A DNA stretch of 64,000 nucleotides from Polycladomyces zharkentensis (GTDB taxonomy: Bacteria; Bacillota; Bacilli; Thermoactinomycetales; JIR-001), in contig NZ_JAFHAP010000004.1 in the NCBI RefSeq assembly GCF_016938855.1, positions 62,001-126,000 on the forward strand, given 5' to 3'. This document shows, in pieces, positions 47,610 to 56,639 of this stretch. A model generated the notes under the pieces. That model was not told the DNA's origin, ran no database searches, and saw only the letters and a program-made list of their open reading frames with translations. Numbering within the stretch: the first letter of the stretch is position 1; each line of letters begins with the position of its first letter. The translations under genes were made by a program, and so were the position numbers.

Positions 47610-47740
47610 GGGGTGATCCCCCTTCATCACAAAAGTCATCGTTACTTTATGTATATGAGACAGGTAGGCAAAATGTACAGAGGTGTGTTTGCTTTTGACA
47701 TCTTCCGGGGCGGGGCCGGTGAATACAGTCCAAATTGCTA

Positions 47741-47933
47741 CGCTCCACCTGCGCCCTGCAGGAAAGCGGATGATCCTCACCGACCCGAGCAGCGAAGGAC
47801 GCGGGCCAATCAGCTTTCGCCTTGAGAAAATTGCCCGCGTTTTCCATTCTGCGCTTTCCGGGTCTTTGTTCAGTCAAGGCCTTGATCTTCGCATGTCCGG
47901 GAAATCGTTGCTCCCTTACGGAATGACCAGACA
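47741..47933. repeat. Intergenic repeat B, full copy 2
   Basis: It matches 5411-5607 from CGCTCCACCTGCGCCCTGCA to GGAATGACCAGACAC. The central hairpin (GCGGGCCAA and TTGCCCGC) is kept although its loop differs. It lies between the sigG stop and ylmC; the flanking parts of the 47610-47980 gap hold no gene. Confidence 0.7.
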
Positions 47934-47980
47934 CCCCCCAGTCGCAACAAAAAACCGCCCGAAAAAGGACGGTCAGTGAT

Positions 47981-48757
47981 TCACTGGATAAATTTTTGCA
48001 TCTGATGAATGGCAGCTTTTTCCAGACGAGAGACCTGTGCTTGGGAAATTCCGATCTCATCGGCCACTTCCATCTGGGTTTTCCCCTCAAAAAAACGCAT
48101 GGACAAAATCAATTTTTCCCGTTCATTCAATTTGTTCATCGCTTCCCGAAGGGCGATCTCCTCCACCCATTTGAAATCCTTTTCCTTGTCATCGCTCAGC
48201 TGATCCATCACATAGATTGGGTCCCCGCCGTCCTGATAAATGGGTTCAAACAATGACACCGGGTCCTGAATCGCATCGAGCGCAAATACCACATCTTCCT
48301 TGGGTACGTTCAGTTCTTCCGCAATTTCCTGGACAGTCGGTTCACGGGAATGCCGGTTGGTGAGCGTATCTCTCACCTGCAGCGCTTTGAACGCGATATC
48401 CCGGAGAGAGCGCGACACGCGGATGGGATTGTTGTCCCGCAGGTAGCGGCGAATCTCACCGATGATCATCGGAACGGCGTATGTGGAAAACTTGACATTT
48501 TGTCCGAGATCGAAATTGTCAATGGCCTTCATCATGCCGATGCAACCGACCTGAAACAGATCATCCACATTTTCTCCCCGGTTGTTGAATCGTTGGATCA
48601 CACTGAGCACCAAACGGAGATTGCCGTTGACCAACTTCTCCCTGGCGGATCGATCCCCAGCCTGTAACTGCCGAAACAGTACACGCATCTCCTGGTTGGT
48701 TAATACCGGTAGTTTGGATGTATCCACTCCGCAGATTTCTACCTTGTTCCGCGCCAT
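47981..48757 (-). CDS. sigG: Sporulation sigma factor sigma-G
   Basis: The late forespore sigma factor. The 258-residue sigma-70-type protein has the sigma-G N-terminus (ARNKVEICGVDTSKLPVLTN), region 2 (DDLFQVGCIGMMKAIDNFD) and region 4 (QMEVADEIGISQAQVSRLEK). It is downstream of sigE in the classical spoIIG-sigG order. Its ribosome site GAGGAGGGGA lies next to and partly within an 11-base stem (48765-48805). Confidence 0.96.
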   Translation of the reverse strand: MARNKVEICGVDTSKLPVLTNQEMRVLFRQLQAGDRSAREKLVNGNLRLVLSVIQRFNNRGENVDDLFQVGCIGMMKAIDNFDLGQNVKFSTYAVPMIIGEIRRYLRDNNPIRVSRSLRDIAFKALQVRDTLTNRHSREPTVQEIAEELNVPKEDVVFALDAIQDPVSLFEPIYQDGGDPIYVMDQLSDDKEKDFKWVEEIALREAMNKLNEREKLILSMRFFEGKTQMEVADEIGISQAQVSRLEKAAIHQMQKFIQ

Positions 48758-48764
48758 GGGGTCC

Positions 48765-48805
48765 CCTCCTCAGGAAGCATGTATGAACAGTATCTCCTGA
48801 GGAGG
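48765..48805 (-). promoter_or_regulatory. Stem-loop overlapping the sigG ribosome binding site
   Basis: Read leftward, TCCTGAGGAGG (48775-48765) pairs perfectly with CCTCCTCAGGA (48805-48795), with a 19-base loop. The 3' arm contains the GAGGAGG that forms the sigG ribosome site. Transcripts reading through from sigE would therefore fold and hide it, as described for B. subtilis sigG. A shorter transcript starting within the loop would not. Confidence 0.65.
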
Positions 48806-48839
48806 CTTTTTTATAATCGACCCATCTTTGGCGCATATT

Positions 48840-49583
48840 TCAAATCATTTTATTAAATTCCTTTCGCAGCCGCTTGATGATCCTTTTTTCCAGCCGCGAA
48901 ATGTAAGATTGCGAGATGCCCAAAAGATCGGCCACGTCCTTTTGCGTTTTCTCCTCTCCTCCATTGAGTCCAAAGCGGAGTTCCATGATCGTCCGTTCCC
49001 GCTCGGACAACTTGGCCAAGGCGGCGCGCAGGATTTTCCGGTCCACTTGTTCCTCAATGTTTCGGTAGATTGTGTCATTCTCCGTTCCCATCACATCCGA
49101 CAACAGCAACTCATTGCCGTCCCAGTCCGTATTCAAGGGTTCGTCAAAGGAGACTTCCGAACGGATCTTGTTGTTGCGCCGCAAAAACATGAGAATCTCG
49201 TTTTCAATGCATCGCGAGGCATAGGTGGCCAGTTTGATCTTTTTTCCCGGATCGAATGTGTTGACTGCCTTGATCAACCCGATGGTGCCGATGGATACCA
49301 GATCTTCAATATGAATGCCCGTGTTTTCAAATTTGCGAGCAATGTAAACCACCAAACGGAGATTCCGCTCGATCAGCATGGCGCGCACGGCGGCATCTCC
49401 CCCTGGCAGACGTTCCAGCAGATGCTCTTCCTCTTCCCGTGAAAGCGGCGGCGGCAGTGCTTCACTTCCGCCGATATAATAAACTTCTTCCCCCTTCAGG
49501 CCCAGCTGCATCAACAACCGGTACCAAAACAGTTGCAAAACCAACTTCCACTTGACCCATCTCCGATATCGCTCCCCTGTCAC
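48840..49583 (-). CDS. sigE: Sporulation sigma factor sigma-E precursor
   Basis: The early mother-cell sigma factor, made as a precursor. The 247-residue protein has a hydrophobic/basic pro-sequence of about 35 residues that ends near EEVYYIGG, then sigma-70 regions 2 ([21 protein letters not shown]) and 4 ([20 protein letters not shown]). SpoIIGA, encoded upstream, should cleave the pro-sequence. The pro-sequence is a few residues longer than in B. subtilis. Confidence 0.96.
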   Translation of the reverse strand: MTGERYRRWVKWKLVLQLFWYRLLMQLGLKGEEVYYIGGSEALPPPLSREEEEHLLERLPGGDAAVRAMLIERNLRLVVYIARKFENTGIHIEDLVSIGTIGLIKAVNTFDPGKKIKLATYASRCIENEILMFLRRNNKIRSEVSFDEPLNTDWDGNELLLSDVMGTENDTIYRNIEEQVDRKILRAALAKLSERERTIMELRFGLNGGEEKTQKDVADLLGISQSYISRLEKRIIKRLRKEFNKMI

Positions 49584-49626
49584 GGCTCATCCTCCTTTGT
49601 ATAGTTGAAAATGAAAGAATGAAAAC

Positions 49627-50535
49627 CTACCCCGTTTGCGGCAAACAAGAAGGATGGATGATGGCTTGATACGTACCGTCGGATGACAATCTGCCCGGGT
49701 CCAGTCCGACCAACACTTTTCCGACGGCGACCCAATCCTGTTGTTGACGGATTTCCACACGGTCCGGTTTCAGCGTCACCATCATCTCCCCTTGGGCGGC
49801 GACCCCTCGAAAGGGCACCAACCGCACCCGGGTCATCCACTCTGCAGGAAGGAAATTCCAGTGTTGATGCCATGCCTTGGTCCGGACCATCGCTGTCAAC
49901 GCTTCGGGAATATGAGTCTGGATCCGCTCCAGTTCCACCATCATTACAGGTGCGCGGCTGATCGGATCTCGCAGTTGATTGCCGGTGTCGATCAAGCCGA
50001 CGCATTCCAACCGGTGTTCGCCGATCCAGATCGCCACTGGTGTCAAATAAGAATGAATCTCTTGCCGTTGTTGCAAAGAGCGGAACGATACGCGTGCATA
50101 CAACCACACAAACGGAAAGCTGACCAATACAAACAGCCAGGAGACCGGTGAACCCCAGCCGGTGGATTGGGACAGAAAGATCCCACCGGCCACCGTTCCC
50201 TCTCCCGTCATGACATAGTGAAGCGCGAACATGCCACCTCCAATGACAAACGAGGTGGTGTAAAAGACACCCAAACTGCGTGCAAACGCAACCGGGGTGG
50301 AAAAACCAAATGTCACGCCCACCATGAAAATGGAAAACAACACTTTTGCCGGAAAGGTATAGGTGAAAGCAAATTGCGGCCACAAATGCAGGATGGAATA
50401 CACCGCCCCGAGCAGGGCGCCGCAACTCATCCTCCAGAATGGAACCCGCTGTCTGCGGATGGCCGAGGTCAACAGCAACAATGTAAAATCAATAAACAGG
50501 TTGAGGAGGAAGACCATGTCCGCATAGATGACCAT
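49627..50535 (-). CDS. spoIIGA: Sigma-E processing peptidase SpoIIGA
   Basis: A 302-residue membrane aspartic protease with about five N-terminal membrane helices (1-150) and a cytoplasmic domain containing the catalytic Asp183 in GLIDTGN, the same residue number as in B. subtilis. SpoIIR made in the forespore normally activates it. It precedes sigE by 43 bases. Confidence 0.95.
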   Translation of the reverse strand: MVIYADMVFLLNLFIDFTLLLLTSAIRRQRVPFWRMSCGALLGAVYSILHLWPQFAFTYTFPAKVLFSIFMVGVTFGFSTPVAFARSLGVFYTTSFVIGGGMFALHYVMTGEGTVAGGIFLSQSTGWGSPVSWLFVLVSFPFVWLYARVSFRSLQQRQEIHSYLTPVAIWIGEHRLECVGLIDTGNQLRDPISRAPVMMVELERIQTHIPEALTAMVRTKAWHQHWNFLPAEWMTRVRLVPFRGVAAQGEMMVTLKPDRVEIRQQQDWVAVGKVLVGLDPGRLSSDGTYQAIIHPSCLPQTG

Positions 50536-50566
50536 GTCTTCATCCCCTCTCGTCCAATGTGAAAAC

Positions 50567-50634
50567 AGTATATACTAATTCATATTTCAAAGTCTGTTGA
50601 AACTTGCCTCCCGCAGTTCACTTTTTTCGTCGAA
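50567..50634 (-). promoter_or_regulatory. Possible Spo0A-controlled spoIIG promoter
   Basis: Read leftward, a TATACT (50567-50572) has a poor -35-like TCAACA 22 bases upstream, an unusually long spacer like that of B. subtilis spoIIG. A near match to the reversed Spo0A box, TTCGACG (50628-50634), lies further upstream. The parts are individually weak; the position before spoIIGA is the argument. Confidence 0.35.
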
Positions 50635-50739
50635 TAATAATAAGAATCACGGAACATTCAATGGGAGAAGGCGAAAACTGTCGGAGGATTTGGTTGTCGG
50701 CATTGCGAAATGATTCAGGTGAAAGAAGGGGGGAATCTC

Positions 50740-51498
50740 ATGCGGTCATTCGCCGGACGGGTCGCACTGGTGACGGGCGGCGGTTCGGGTATCGGCCGCG
50801 CTACCGCCTTGGCTTTTGCACGAAAAGGTGCCAAGGTGGTCGTGGCCGGCCGTACTCGTGAAACGATTGAAGAGACAAAAGAGATGATTGAGCATGAGGG
50901 AGGTGAGGCGATCGCCGTTCAAGCGGATGTCGGTGTGGATGAACAAGTGGAAAATATGGTGCAGACTGCCGTGGATCGCTTCGGAAAACTGGACTTTGCT
51001 TGCAACGCCGCGGGGATTGGCGGCAAACTGGCACCCGTCGCTGAGATCGCGGAAGATGAGTTTGATTCCATCGTGTCGATCAACCTCAAGGGAGTCTGGC
51101 TCTGCATGAAGCATCAAATTCGACAGATGCAGATGCAGGGGGGCGGAGTGATCGTGAATATCGCATCGGTCAACGGTTTGAGGGGCACACCCCAAGCAGC
51201 GGTTTACGCGGCGAGCAAATCCGGGGTGATCAGTCTCACCAGATCGGCCGCACTGGAATACGCCCAATCCAACATCCGCATCAATGCCGTGTGCCCCGGA
51301 GCCGTTCTCACCCCGATGCTGGAACGGGTATTTGATACGACCGGCACCACCGAACAACGATATCGGTCGCGGATTCCGCAAGGGCGCATCGGGCAGCCCT
51401 TCGATATTGCCCACACGGTCGTTTGGATGTGTTCGGACGAAGCTTCCTACATCACCGGACACATCATGACAGTGGACGGTGGTGTGTCAGCCGGTTGA
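50740..51498 (+). CDS. Short-chain dehydrogenase/reductase
   Basis: A 252-residue classical SDR with TGGGSGIG at 12-19, NAAG at 89-92, catalytic Ser143, and Tyr156-x3-Lys160 in VYAASKSG, and a family-typical C-terminus (YITGHIMTVDGGVSAG). The Asp/Arg pattern after strand 2 (AGRTR) suggests NADP use. The substrate is unknown. It is transcribed rightward between spoIIGA and ftsZ, facing ftsZ, and is not part of either group. The ATG with GAAGGGGGGAATCTC was chosen over an upstream start. Confidence 0.85.
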   Translation: MRSFAGRVALVTGGGSGIGRATALAFARKGAKVVVAGRTRETIEETKEMIEHEGGEAIAVQADVGVDEQVENMVQTAVDRFGKLDFACNAAGIGGKLAPVAEIAEDEFDSIVSINLKGVWLCMKHQIRQMQMQGGGVIVNIASVNGLRGTPQAAVYAASKSGVISLTRSAALEYAQSNIRINAVCPGAVLTPMLERVFDTTGTTEQRYRSRIPQGRIGQPFDIAHTVVWMCSDEASYITGHIMTVDGGVSAG

Positions 51499-51550
51499 AT
51501 CCCCCGTCGAATTCCGTGTTCTTCACAGTTGGTCGCATCCCGATCCTTGG

Positions 51551-51580
51551 AAAAAACAAAGGGAGGCATAACGCCTCCCT
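51551..51580 (-). terminator. Terminator downstream of ftsZ
   Basis: Read leftward, GGGAGGC and GCCTCCC form a 7-base stem with a five-base loop, followed by TTTGTTTTTTCC. It lies about 265 bases after the ftsZ stop, with repeat C in between. The rightward SDR ends 60 bases away without a T run of its own. Confidence 0.75.
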
Positions 51581-51590
51581 CCGAGACTCC

Positions 51591-51780
51591 TGACAAAGCG
51601 TTTTTACCACCGGTGATTTCGGGTGCGCCGTTTTCCCTCTCGCTTCGCAGCGCTCGAAGGTCACTCGGGAAAACGATCACCTTTTTCAGGGTAGCGGGCC
51701 CGTATATCCCGTCGAGCGACTCAGGCCGTTGCCGGGGAGTGTAGACGGGAAATCGGACTCCGCATGACTTTGTCATCAAA
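51591..51780. repeat. Intergenic repeat C, full copy 2
   Basis: A 190-base element with terminal inverted TGACAAAG and CTTTGTCA. Its two internal hairpins and block order match 39722-39918 (for example GATTTCGGGTGCGCCGTTTT, GGGAAAACGATCACC and GACGGGAAATCGGA). It lies between ftsZ and its terminator. Confidence 0.75.
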
Positions 51781-51845
51781 CCGGGGGAAAAATACCTCCC
51801 TCTCTTCATATCCCTGCCCTTTTTGTATCCGGCGGCATATCGGTC

Positions 51846-52940
51846 TTATTTTTTCCGCCGATGACGCAGGAAAGTGGGGATATCCAAATCGTTCTCTTGT
51901 GAATTGAACTTCACGATATCCAGTTTGGATGCGGCAATTTCCTCTTCCAACCGGAATTGCGGTTTTCCGGGAGTTTTTTCCTGCTGTTTGTGATCAAATC
52001 CGGTGGCGATCACCGTGACGATGATCTCATCCTTCAAATCTTCATTGATCACCGCACCGAAAATCATGTTCACTTCCGGATCGGAAGCGGAAGCCACAAT
52101 ATCAGCCGCTTCATTCACTTCGTACAGGCTCAGGTTCGTTCCGCCCGTAATGTTCATCAAGACACCGCGCGCCCCGTCGATCGAGGTTTCCAACAGCGGG
52201 CTGCAGATCGCCTTTTTGGCCGCTTCGGCCGCACGCCCTTCCCCGGTGGCCATCCCGATTCCCATCAGCGCGGAACCGCGTTCGGTCATAATCGTCTTTA
52301 CGTCCGCAAAGTCCAGGTTGATGAGGCCGGGTACCGCAATCAAATCCGAGATCCCCTGCACCCCTTGGCGCAACACGTTGTCGGCTTCACGAAAGGCTTC
52401 CAACATCGGGGTGTTTTTATCCACGATCTCCAGAAGACGATCGTTGGGGATCACGATCAGCGTATCCACTTTTTCCTTCAAAGCCGCAATCCCTTGATCG
52501 GCTTGCAGGGAACGTTTGCGTCCCTCAAAGGTGAACGGACGGGTGACCACACCGACGGTCAACGCACCTTGTTCACGGGCGATGGCGGCGATTTCGGGAG
52601 CCGCTCCCGTTCCGGTTCCGCCTCCCATTCCAGCGGTAACGAACACCATGTCCGCACCTTTCAACACGTTTTCCAAGCTCTCACGGCTTTCCTCCGCCGC
52701 CTTTTTGCCGATTTCCGGATTGGCTCCGGCACCCAATCCCCTTGTCAGTTTTTCCCCGATCTGCATTTTGACCGGGGCCTTGGAGCGGTTCAGTGCTTGT
52801 GCATCCGTGTTGACCGCGATAAACTCCACTCCTTGGACACCGGCTTCGATCATGCGGTTTACCGCGTTGCTGCCGCCTCCTCCCACTCCGACCACTTTTA
52901 TCTGAGCAATTTGTTCAATTTCCATATCAAACTCCAACAT
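51846..52940 (-). CDS. ftsZ: Cell division protein FtsZ
   Basis: The tubulin-like GTPase of the division ring. The 364-residue protein has the GTP-binding signature GGGTGTG at 106-112, the T7 loop ([13 protein letters not shown]) and the C-terminal peptide [14 protein letters not shown] that binds FtsA and SepF. It starts at an ATG behind GGGAGGGACAAGCC, 45 bases after ftsA. Confidence 0.97.
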   Translation of the reverse strand: MLEFDMEIEQIAQIKVVGVGGGGSNAVNRMIEAGVQGVEFIAVNTDAQALNRSKAPVKMQIGEKLTRGLGAGANPEIGKKAAEESRESLENVLKGADMVFVTAGMGGGTGTGAAPEIAAIAREQGALTVGVVTRPFTFEGRKRSLQADQGIAALKEKVDTLIVIPNDRLLEIVDKNTPMLEAFREADNVLRQGVQGISDLIAVPGLINLDFADVKTIMTERGSALMGIGMATGEGRAAEAAKKAICSPLLETSIDGARGVLMNITGGTNLSLYEVNEAADIVASASDPEVNMIFGAVINEDLKDEIIVTVIATGFDHKQQEKTPGKPQFRLEEEIAASKLDIVKFNSQENDLDIPTFLRHRRKK

Positions 52941-52985
52941 GGCTTGTCCCTCCCGTTTCTCTCTTTCATGTATCCCTGCCGTGCT

Positions 52986-54224
52986 TTAAATGAACTCGCT
53001 CAACCAATTTTTCATCCGTTCCAGCGGTGATGGACCCTTTTGTTTCCTCGTACGTGCCGTGCTTTCGGTACCCGGTTCCGCCAGACGCACCATTCGCCGT
53101 TTCAACAGATAGTGCACCATGCCGATGCCGGCGGTATACGAAGGGTCCTGTACGCCGATATAGTCGGGAACGGCCACCCGAACCGCCTGACCCAACTGTT
53201 CCTGGGCCACCGTTAAGATATGGGGCAAGGACATCACGCCGCCGGTCAGCACATATCCGCCGACCGGTTCTTTGGAAAAACCGAGCCCTTCCACTTGTTG
53301 CTGGATGAGGTGGAACAGCTCTTCCACCCGCGGTTCGATGATCTGTGCGAGCTCCCACTGGGTCACGCTCTTTTCCCGCTGCCTGCCGATGGTCCGTATC
53401 TGAAATGTGACCTCTTTGGAAGCTTCCTTCACGGAAGCGACACCATACTGTCGCTTGATCTTTTCGGCCGTCTCCGTATCCGTCTGCAAACCGATGGCGA
53501 TATCGTTCGTAATGTTGTCCCCGCCGACCGGGATCACAGCGGTGGCCGCCAAATGCCCGTGTTGGAACACGGAGATCGTGGTGGTTCCTCCACCCAGATC
53601 GGCCATGACGACACCCAGGTTTTTCTCGTCCGCCGATAAACACAGTTCACTCGTCGCCATCGGTAACAGCAACATGCCGGCCACGCTCAACTCGGCTTTT
53701 TCCACACACCGCAACACATTGTGGATCACCGTCTTGGCCCCGGTGACGATCAGAGCGTCCACTTCCAGACGAACGCCGATCATCCCGTGAGGATCGCGGA
53801 TTTCACCCAACCCGTCCACGATGAACTGCTTCGGCATCACTTCAATGATTTCCCGCTCCGGCGGCAATGCGATCACTCTCGCCGCTTGCAACACCCGTTC
53901 GATATCCTGGGAACCGATTTCCCGATCTTCACTGGAAACAGCTACAACCCCGTGACTGGGTTGCAACGAAACGTGGTTGCCGGAAATCCCCACAAACACT
54001 TCCGAAACCTCTATTCCCACCATTCGCTCCGCGTCATCCACCGCTTCCCGAATGGACTGCACGGCATGGTCGATATCAATGATGGCTCCCTTCTTCATCC
54101 CCCGCGAGACCGCCGAACCGACGCCGACAATATGGATGTTTCCGTTCGCATGCACTTCGGCGACGATCAATCGGACCCTGGATGTTCCGATATCTAAGGT
54201 GACGATGTATCCTCCGTTGCTCAA
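52986..54224 (-). CDS. ftsA: Cell division protein FtsA
   Basis: The actin-like membrane anchor of FtsZ. The 412-residue protein has the phosphate 1 motif TLDIGTSRVRLIVAE, the 1C domain, ADLGGGTTTISVF, and a C-terminal amphipathic helix (MKNWLSEFI). The start is most likely TTG, nine bases behind AAGGAGG; no ATG in this frame lies between the ribosome site and IVTLDIG. It is separated from divIB by a 229-base gap that shows no gene. Confidence 0.94.
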   Translation of the reverse strand: MSNGGYIVTLDIGTSRVRLIVAEVHANGNIHIVGVGSAVSRGMKKGAIIDIDHAVQSIREAVDDAERMVGIEVSEVFVGISGNHVSLQPSHGVVAVSSEDREIGSQDIERVLQAARVIALPPEREIIEVMPKQFIVDGLGEIRDPHGMIGVRLEVDALIVTGAKTVIHNVLRCVEKAELSVAGMLLLPMATSELCLSADEKNLGVVMADLGGGTTTISVFQHGHLAATAVIPVGGDNITNDIAIGLQTDTETAEKIKRQYGVASVKEASKEVTFQIRTIGRQREKSVTQWELAQIIEPRVEELFHLIQQQVEGLGFSKEPVGGYVLTGGVMSLPHILTVAQEQLGQAVRVAVPDYIGVQDPSYTAGIGMVHYLLKRRMVRLAEPGTESTARTRKQKGPSPLERMKNWLSEFI

Positions 54225-54453
54225 TCTTGGGCACCTCCTTGCCCGGGAATCGATCTCTGTGTGGTGGAAAAACATTGGTACTTATTTCAAACAGGGGGGA
54301 GTGAAGGGAAAAACATTACTCCAATACTTCAACACCCACCATGCTTTCCCCTTTTTCCTTCCTAATTTTTTCTGTTCACCATGTTTGATGAAAAAGGGTT
54401 GCAGAATTTGGCAAATAATGATCATATTACCTTTTGCATCGGTGGAACAACGG

Positions 54454-55173
54454 TTACGGGTGGGAAGGGATGAACCATGTGGTATCCATCAGGTACAAGG
54501 TGCCTCGGGGCTTATCGCGAAAAGCGGGGTATAAGGCCATCTTCTCCCGAAAATTCGACACTCTCACTTTGACCAAATGGCCTTCTCGCGTGATTACACC
54601 AACCAGATCAGAATAGGTCGGATGCTGGACAGGTTTCACCGAAACAATGTCCCGATGAACATCAGGGGACAAACCGGCCAACGCCTTGGCCAGCGTTGCC
54701 GCTGCCCGATCATCACGCCATCCGACCAGCACCGGATGATGCTCCCCGGTTGCCGGGGCATGGGACCGGTGCAGGATCGCACCGTTGGCCAGCACGGGAA
54801 ACCGCGTTTGTCCCGTGTCCCACCAAGCCACTTGCGGATATTCCGTTACACGAATATGTACCGTCCCCGGAAAATGCTTGAAGACCTTCACCGAGCGAAC
54901 CGCATGAATCGAACGCAATCGCATTTCTACATCGTGGCTGCTCCATCCAAAAAAGGACATACCCTGCTTCAATCCCGATTTTTTCACCAAGTCCTGTTCG
55001 GACCACCACCGGTTCCCCTCGACTTGAATCCGTTCCACTTTTCCGAGTGGTGATTGCAGGAACAAGATCACCAATATTCCGGTGAAAAACCCCAATATCA
55101 CCCAATTCGCCCATCGGGCGGACGGGCGATCGGAGCGGTGCGGCAGGCGGAAAGGCGGAATACGCTGTTCCAT
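54454..55173 (-). CDS. divIB: Cell division protein DivIB/FtsQ
   Basis: A 239-residue bitopic protein: a short basic cytoplasmic part, one membrane helix (WVILGFFTGILVILFLQ), a POTRA domain (VERIQVEGNRWWSEQDLVKK) and a beta domain. It links FtsL/DivIC and the septal synthase. The start ATG has AAAGGAGATAC upstream. Confidence 0.92.
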   Translation of the reverse strand: MEQRIPPFRLPHRSDRPSARWANWVILGFFTGILVILFLQSPLGKVERIQVEGNRWWSEQDLVKKSGLKQGMSFFGWSSHDVEMRLRSIHAVRSVKVFKHFPGTVHIRVTEYPQVAWWDTGQTRFPVLANGAILHRSHAPATGEHHPVLVGWRDDRAAATLAKALAGLSPDVHRDIVSVKPVQHPTYSDLVGVITREGHLVKVRVSNFREKMALYPAFRDKPRGTLYLMDTTWFIPSHP

Positions 55174-55338
55174 CAAAAAGTATCTCCTTTCCCGGTAGGA
55201 ACCCATGTGACCGCTGGCACTTAGGAGGTGGTGTCATTTATCTATGTTACCACAAAAAACCCGTGATCCCTGCCCTCAAAAATGAAAAAAGTTCCACATG
55301 CACCCTTTTGTATGATATCCCACAAAAACAGCGGCACA

Positions 55339-56625
55339 TCACAAAGTGCCGCTTTCCATCGAAGGAATTTGGTCTGGAACCCGCTGAATCCTGCCTCCCA
55401 GGCACTGAAACATCAGGTCCAGCCTATCGTATCCCCGTTCGATATGTTCCACGCCGTACACACTGGTCGTACCATGAGCGGCAAGACCGGCGATGACCAA
55501 TGCCGCACCGGCGCGCAGGTCGGTGGCTTTCACCTGTGCACCGCTGAGCGCACGCACCCCGCGGATTCGTACCGAATTGTCCACGACCTGAAGATCCGCT
55601 CCCATTTTTCGCAGTTCATCGACATGCTTCAACCGGGCGTCGAAAATCCGCTCTCTGATGACGCTGGTTCCTTCGGCCAGTGTAAGAAGTGACATCATCT
55701 GCGGTTGCAGGTCGGTCGGAAAGCCGGGATATGGCTCTGTTTGGATTTCTCCCACGGCCTTCAATTCTCTGCTGCCACGGACCCACAATGTGTCCCCGTC
55801 CGTTTGGACCTCGGCACCCGCTTGTCGGACCAGTGACAACATGCAATGCAAATGTTCCGGAATGGTGTGGGTGAGGGTGACTTCGCCGGATGTGGCCACG
55901 ACCGCTGCGACCAGCGTTCCCGTCACGATTCGGTCAGGGATGATCTCGTAAGGAACCGGACGCAACCGCTTCACCCCGCGGATGATGATCGTATTCGTTC
56001 CTGCGCCTTCGATGTTGGCGCCCATTTGATTCAAATAGCGTTGCAAATCCACAATCTCAGGCTCTCGCGCGGCATTTTCGATCACGGTGATCCCATCCGC
56101 CAACACCGCCGCCATCATCACGTTTTCTGTCGCACCTACGCTGGGCAGATCCAGACGGATCGTGGTGCCGACCAGTCGCTTGGCTACACAACGGATCAGG
56201 CCACCCGTTTCTTCGATTTGCGCCCCCAGCATCTGCAACCCTTTCAAATGCAAGTCGATGGGACGGGCGCCGATCGCACAGCCGCCGGGCCGTGTGACAC
56301 TCACTTCCTGAAAACGGGATAACAACGGGCCCATCAAAAAGATGGACGAACGCATCCGCCGCATCAAGGTGTCGGGGATATGGGAGGTTCGAAGTGTGGT
56401 CGTATCCACCACAACACGGTTACCAAACCGTGTGATCTTCGCGCCGAGTGCTTCCAAGATGCAGCCCATCACATCGATGTCTGACAGGCGGGGGACATCG
56501 TGCAATTCATGGACACCGTCGGCCAACACCGTGGCGGCCAAGATGGGAAGAGCCGCATTTTTGGCACCTTGGATGCGAACGGTTCCGCACAGAGGCTTTC
56601 CACCCTCGATGAGAAAATGCTCCAA
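55339..56625 (-). CDS. murA: UDP-N-acetylglucosamine 1-carboxyvinyltransferase
   Basis: The first committed step of peptidoglycan synthesis. The 428-residue protein has Lys22-Asn23 (GAKNAALP) and the catalytic Cys116 in RPGGCAIGARP, the residue attacked by fosfomycin. The start is TTG behind GGAGGTGGAACA; upstream ATGs in this frame would lie far inside murB. It is inserted between murB and divIB, an order found in some Bacillota. Confidence 0.94.
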   Translation of the reverse strand: MEHFLIEGGKPLCGTVRIQGAKNAALPILAATVLADGVHELHDVPRLSDIDVMGCILEALGAKITRFGNRVVVDTTTLRTSHIPDTLMRRMRSSIFLMGPLLSRFQEVSVTRPGGCAIGARPIDLHLKGLQMLGAQIEETGGLIRCVAKRLVGTTIRLDLPSVGATENVMMAAVLADGITVIENAAREPEIVDLQRYLNQMGANIEGAGTNTIIIRGVKRLRPVPYEIIPDRIVTGTLVAAVVATSGEVTLTHTIPEHLHCMLSLVRQAGAEVQTDGDTLWVRGSRELKAVGEIQTEPYPGFPTDLQPQMMSLLTLAEGTSVIRERIFDARLKHVDELRKMGADLQVVDNSVRIRGVRALSGAQVKATDLRAGAALVIAGLAAHGTTSVYGVEHIERGYDRLDLMFQCLGGRIQRVPDQIPSMESGTL

Positions 56626-56639
56626 TGTTCCACCTCCGT

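Noticed and set aside
48765-48810. Rightward rho-independent terminator (stem followed by six T)
   Set aside because: It has that shape on the plus strand, but no rightward gene lies upstream; the overlap with the sigG ribosome site explains the stem better.
49580-50425. Leftward frame of 281 codons overlapping spoIIGA
   Set aside because: The spoIIGA frame has the catalytic Asp183 and membrane helices; the other frame is rich in Cys, His and Gly without a motif.
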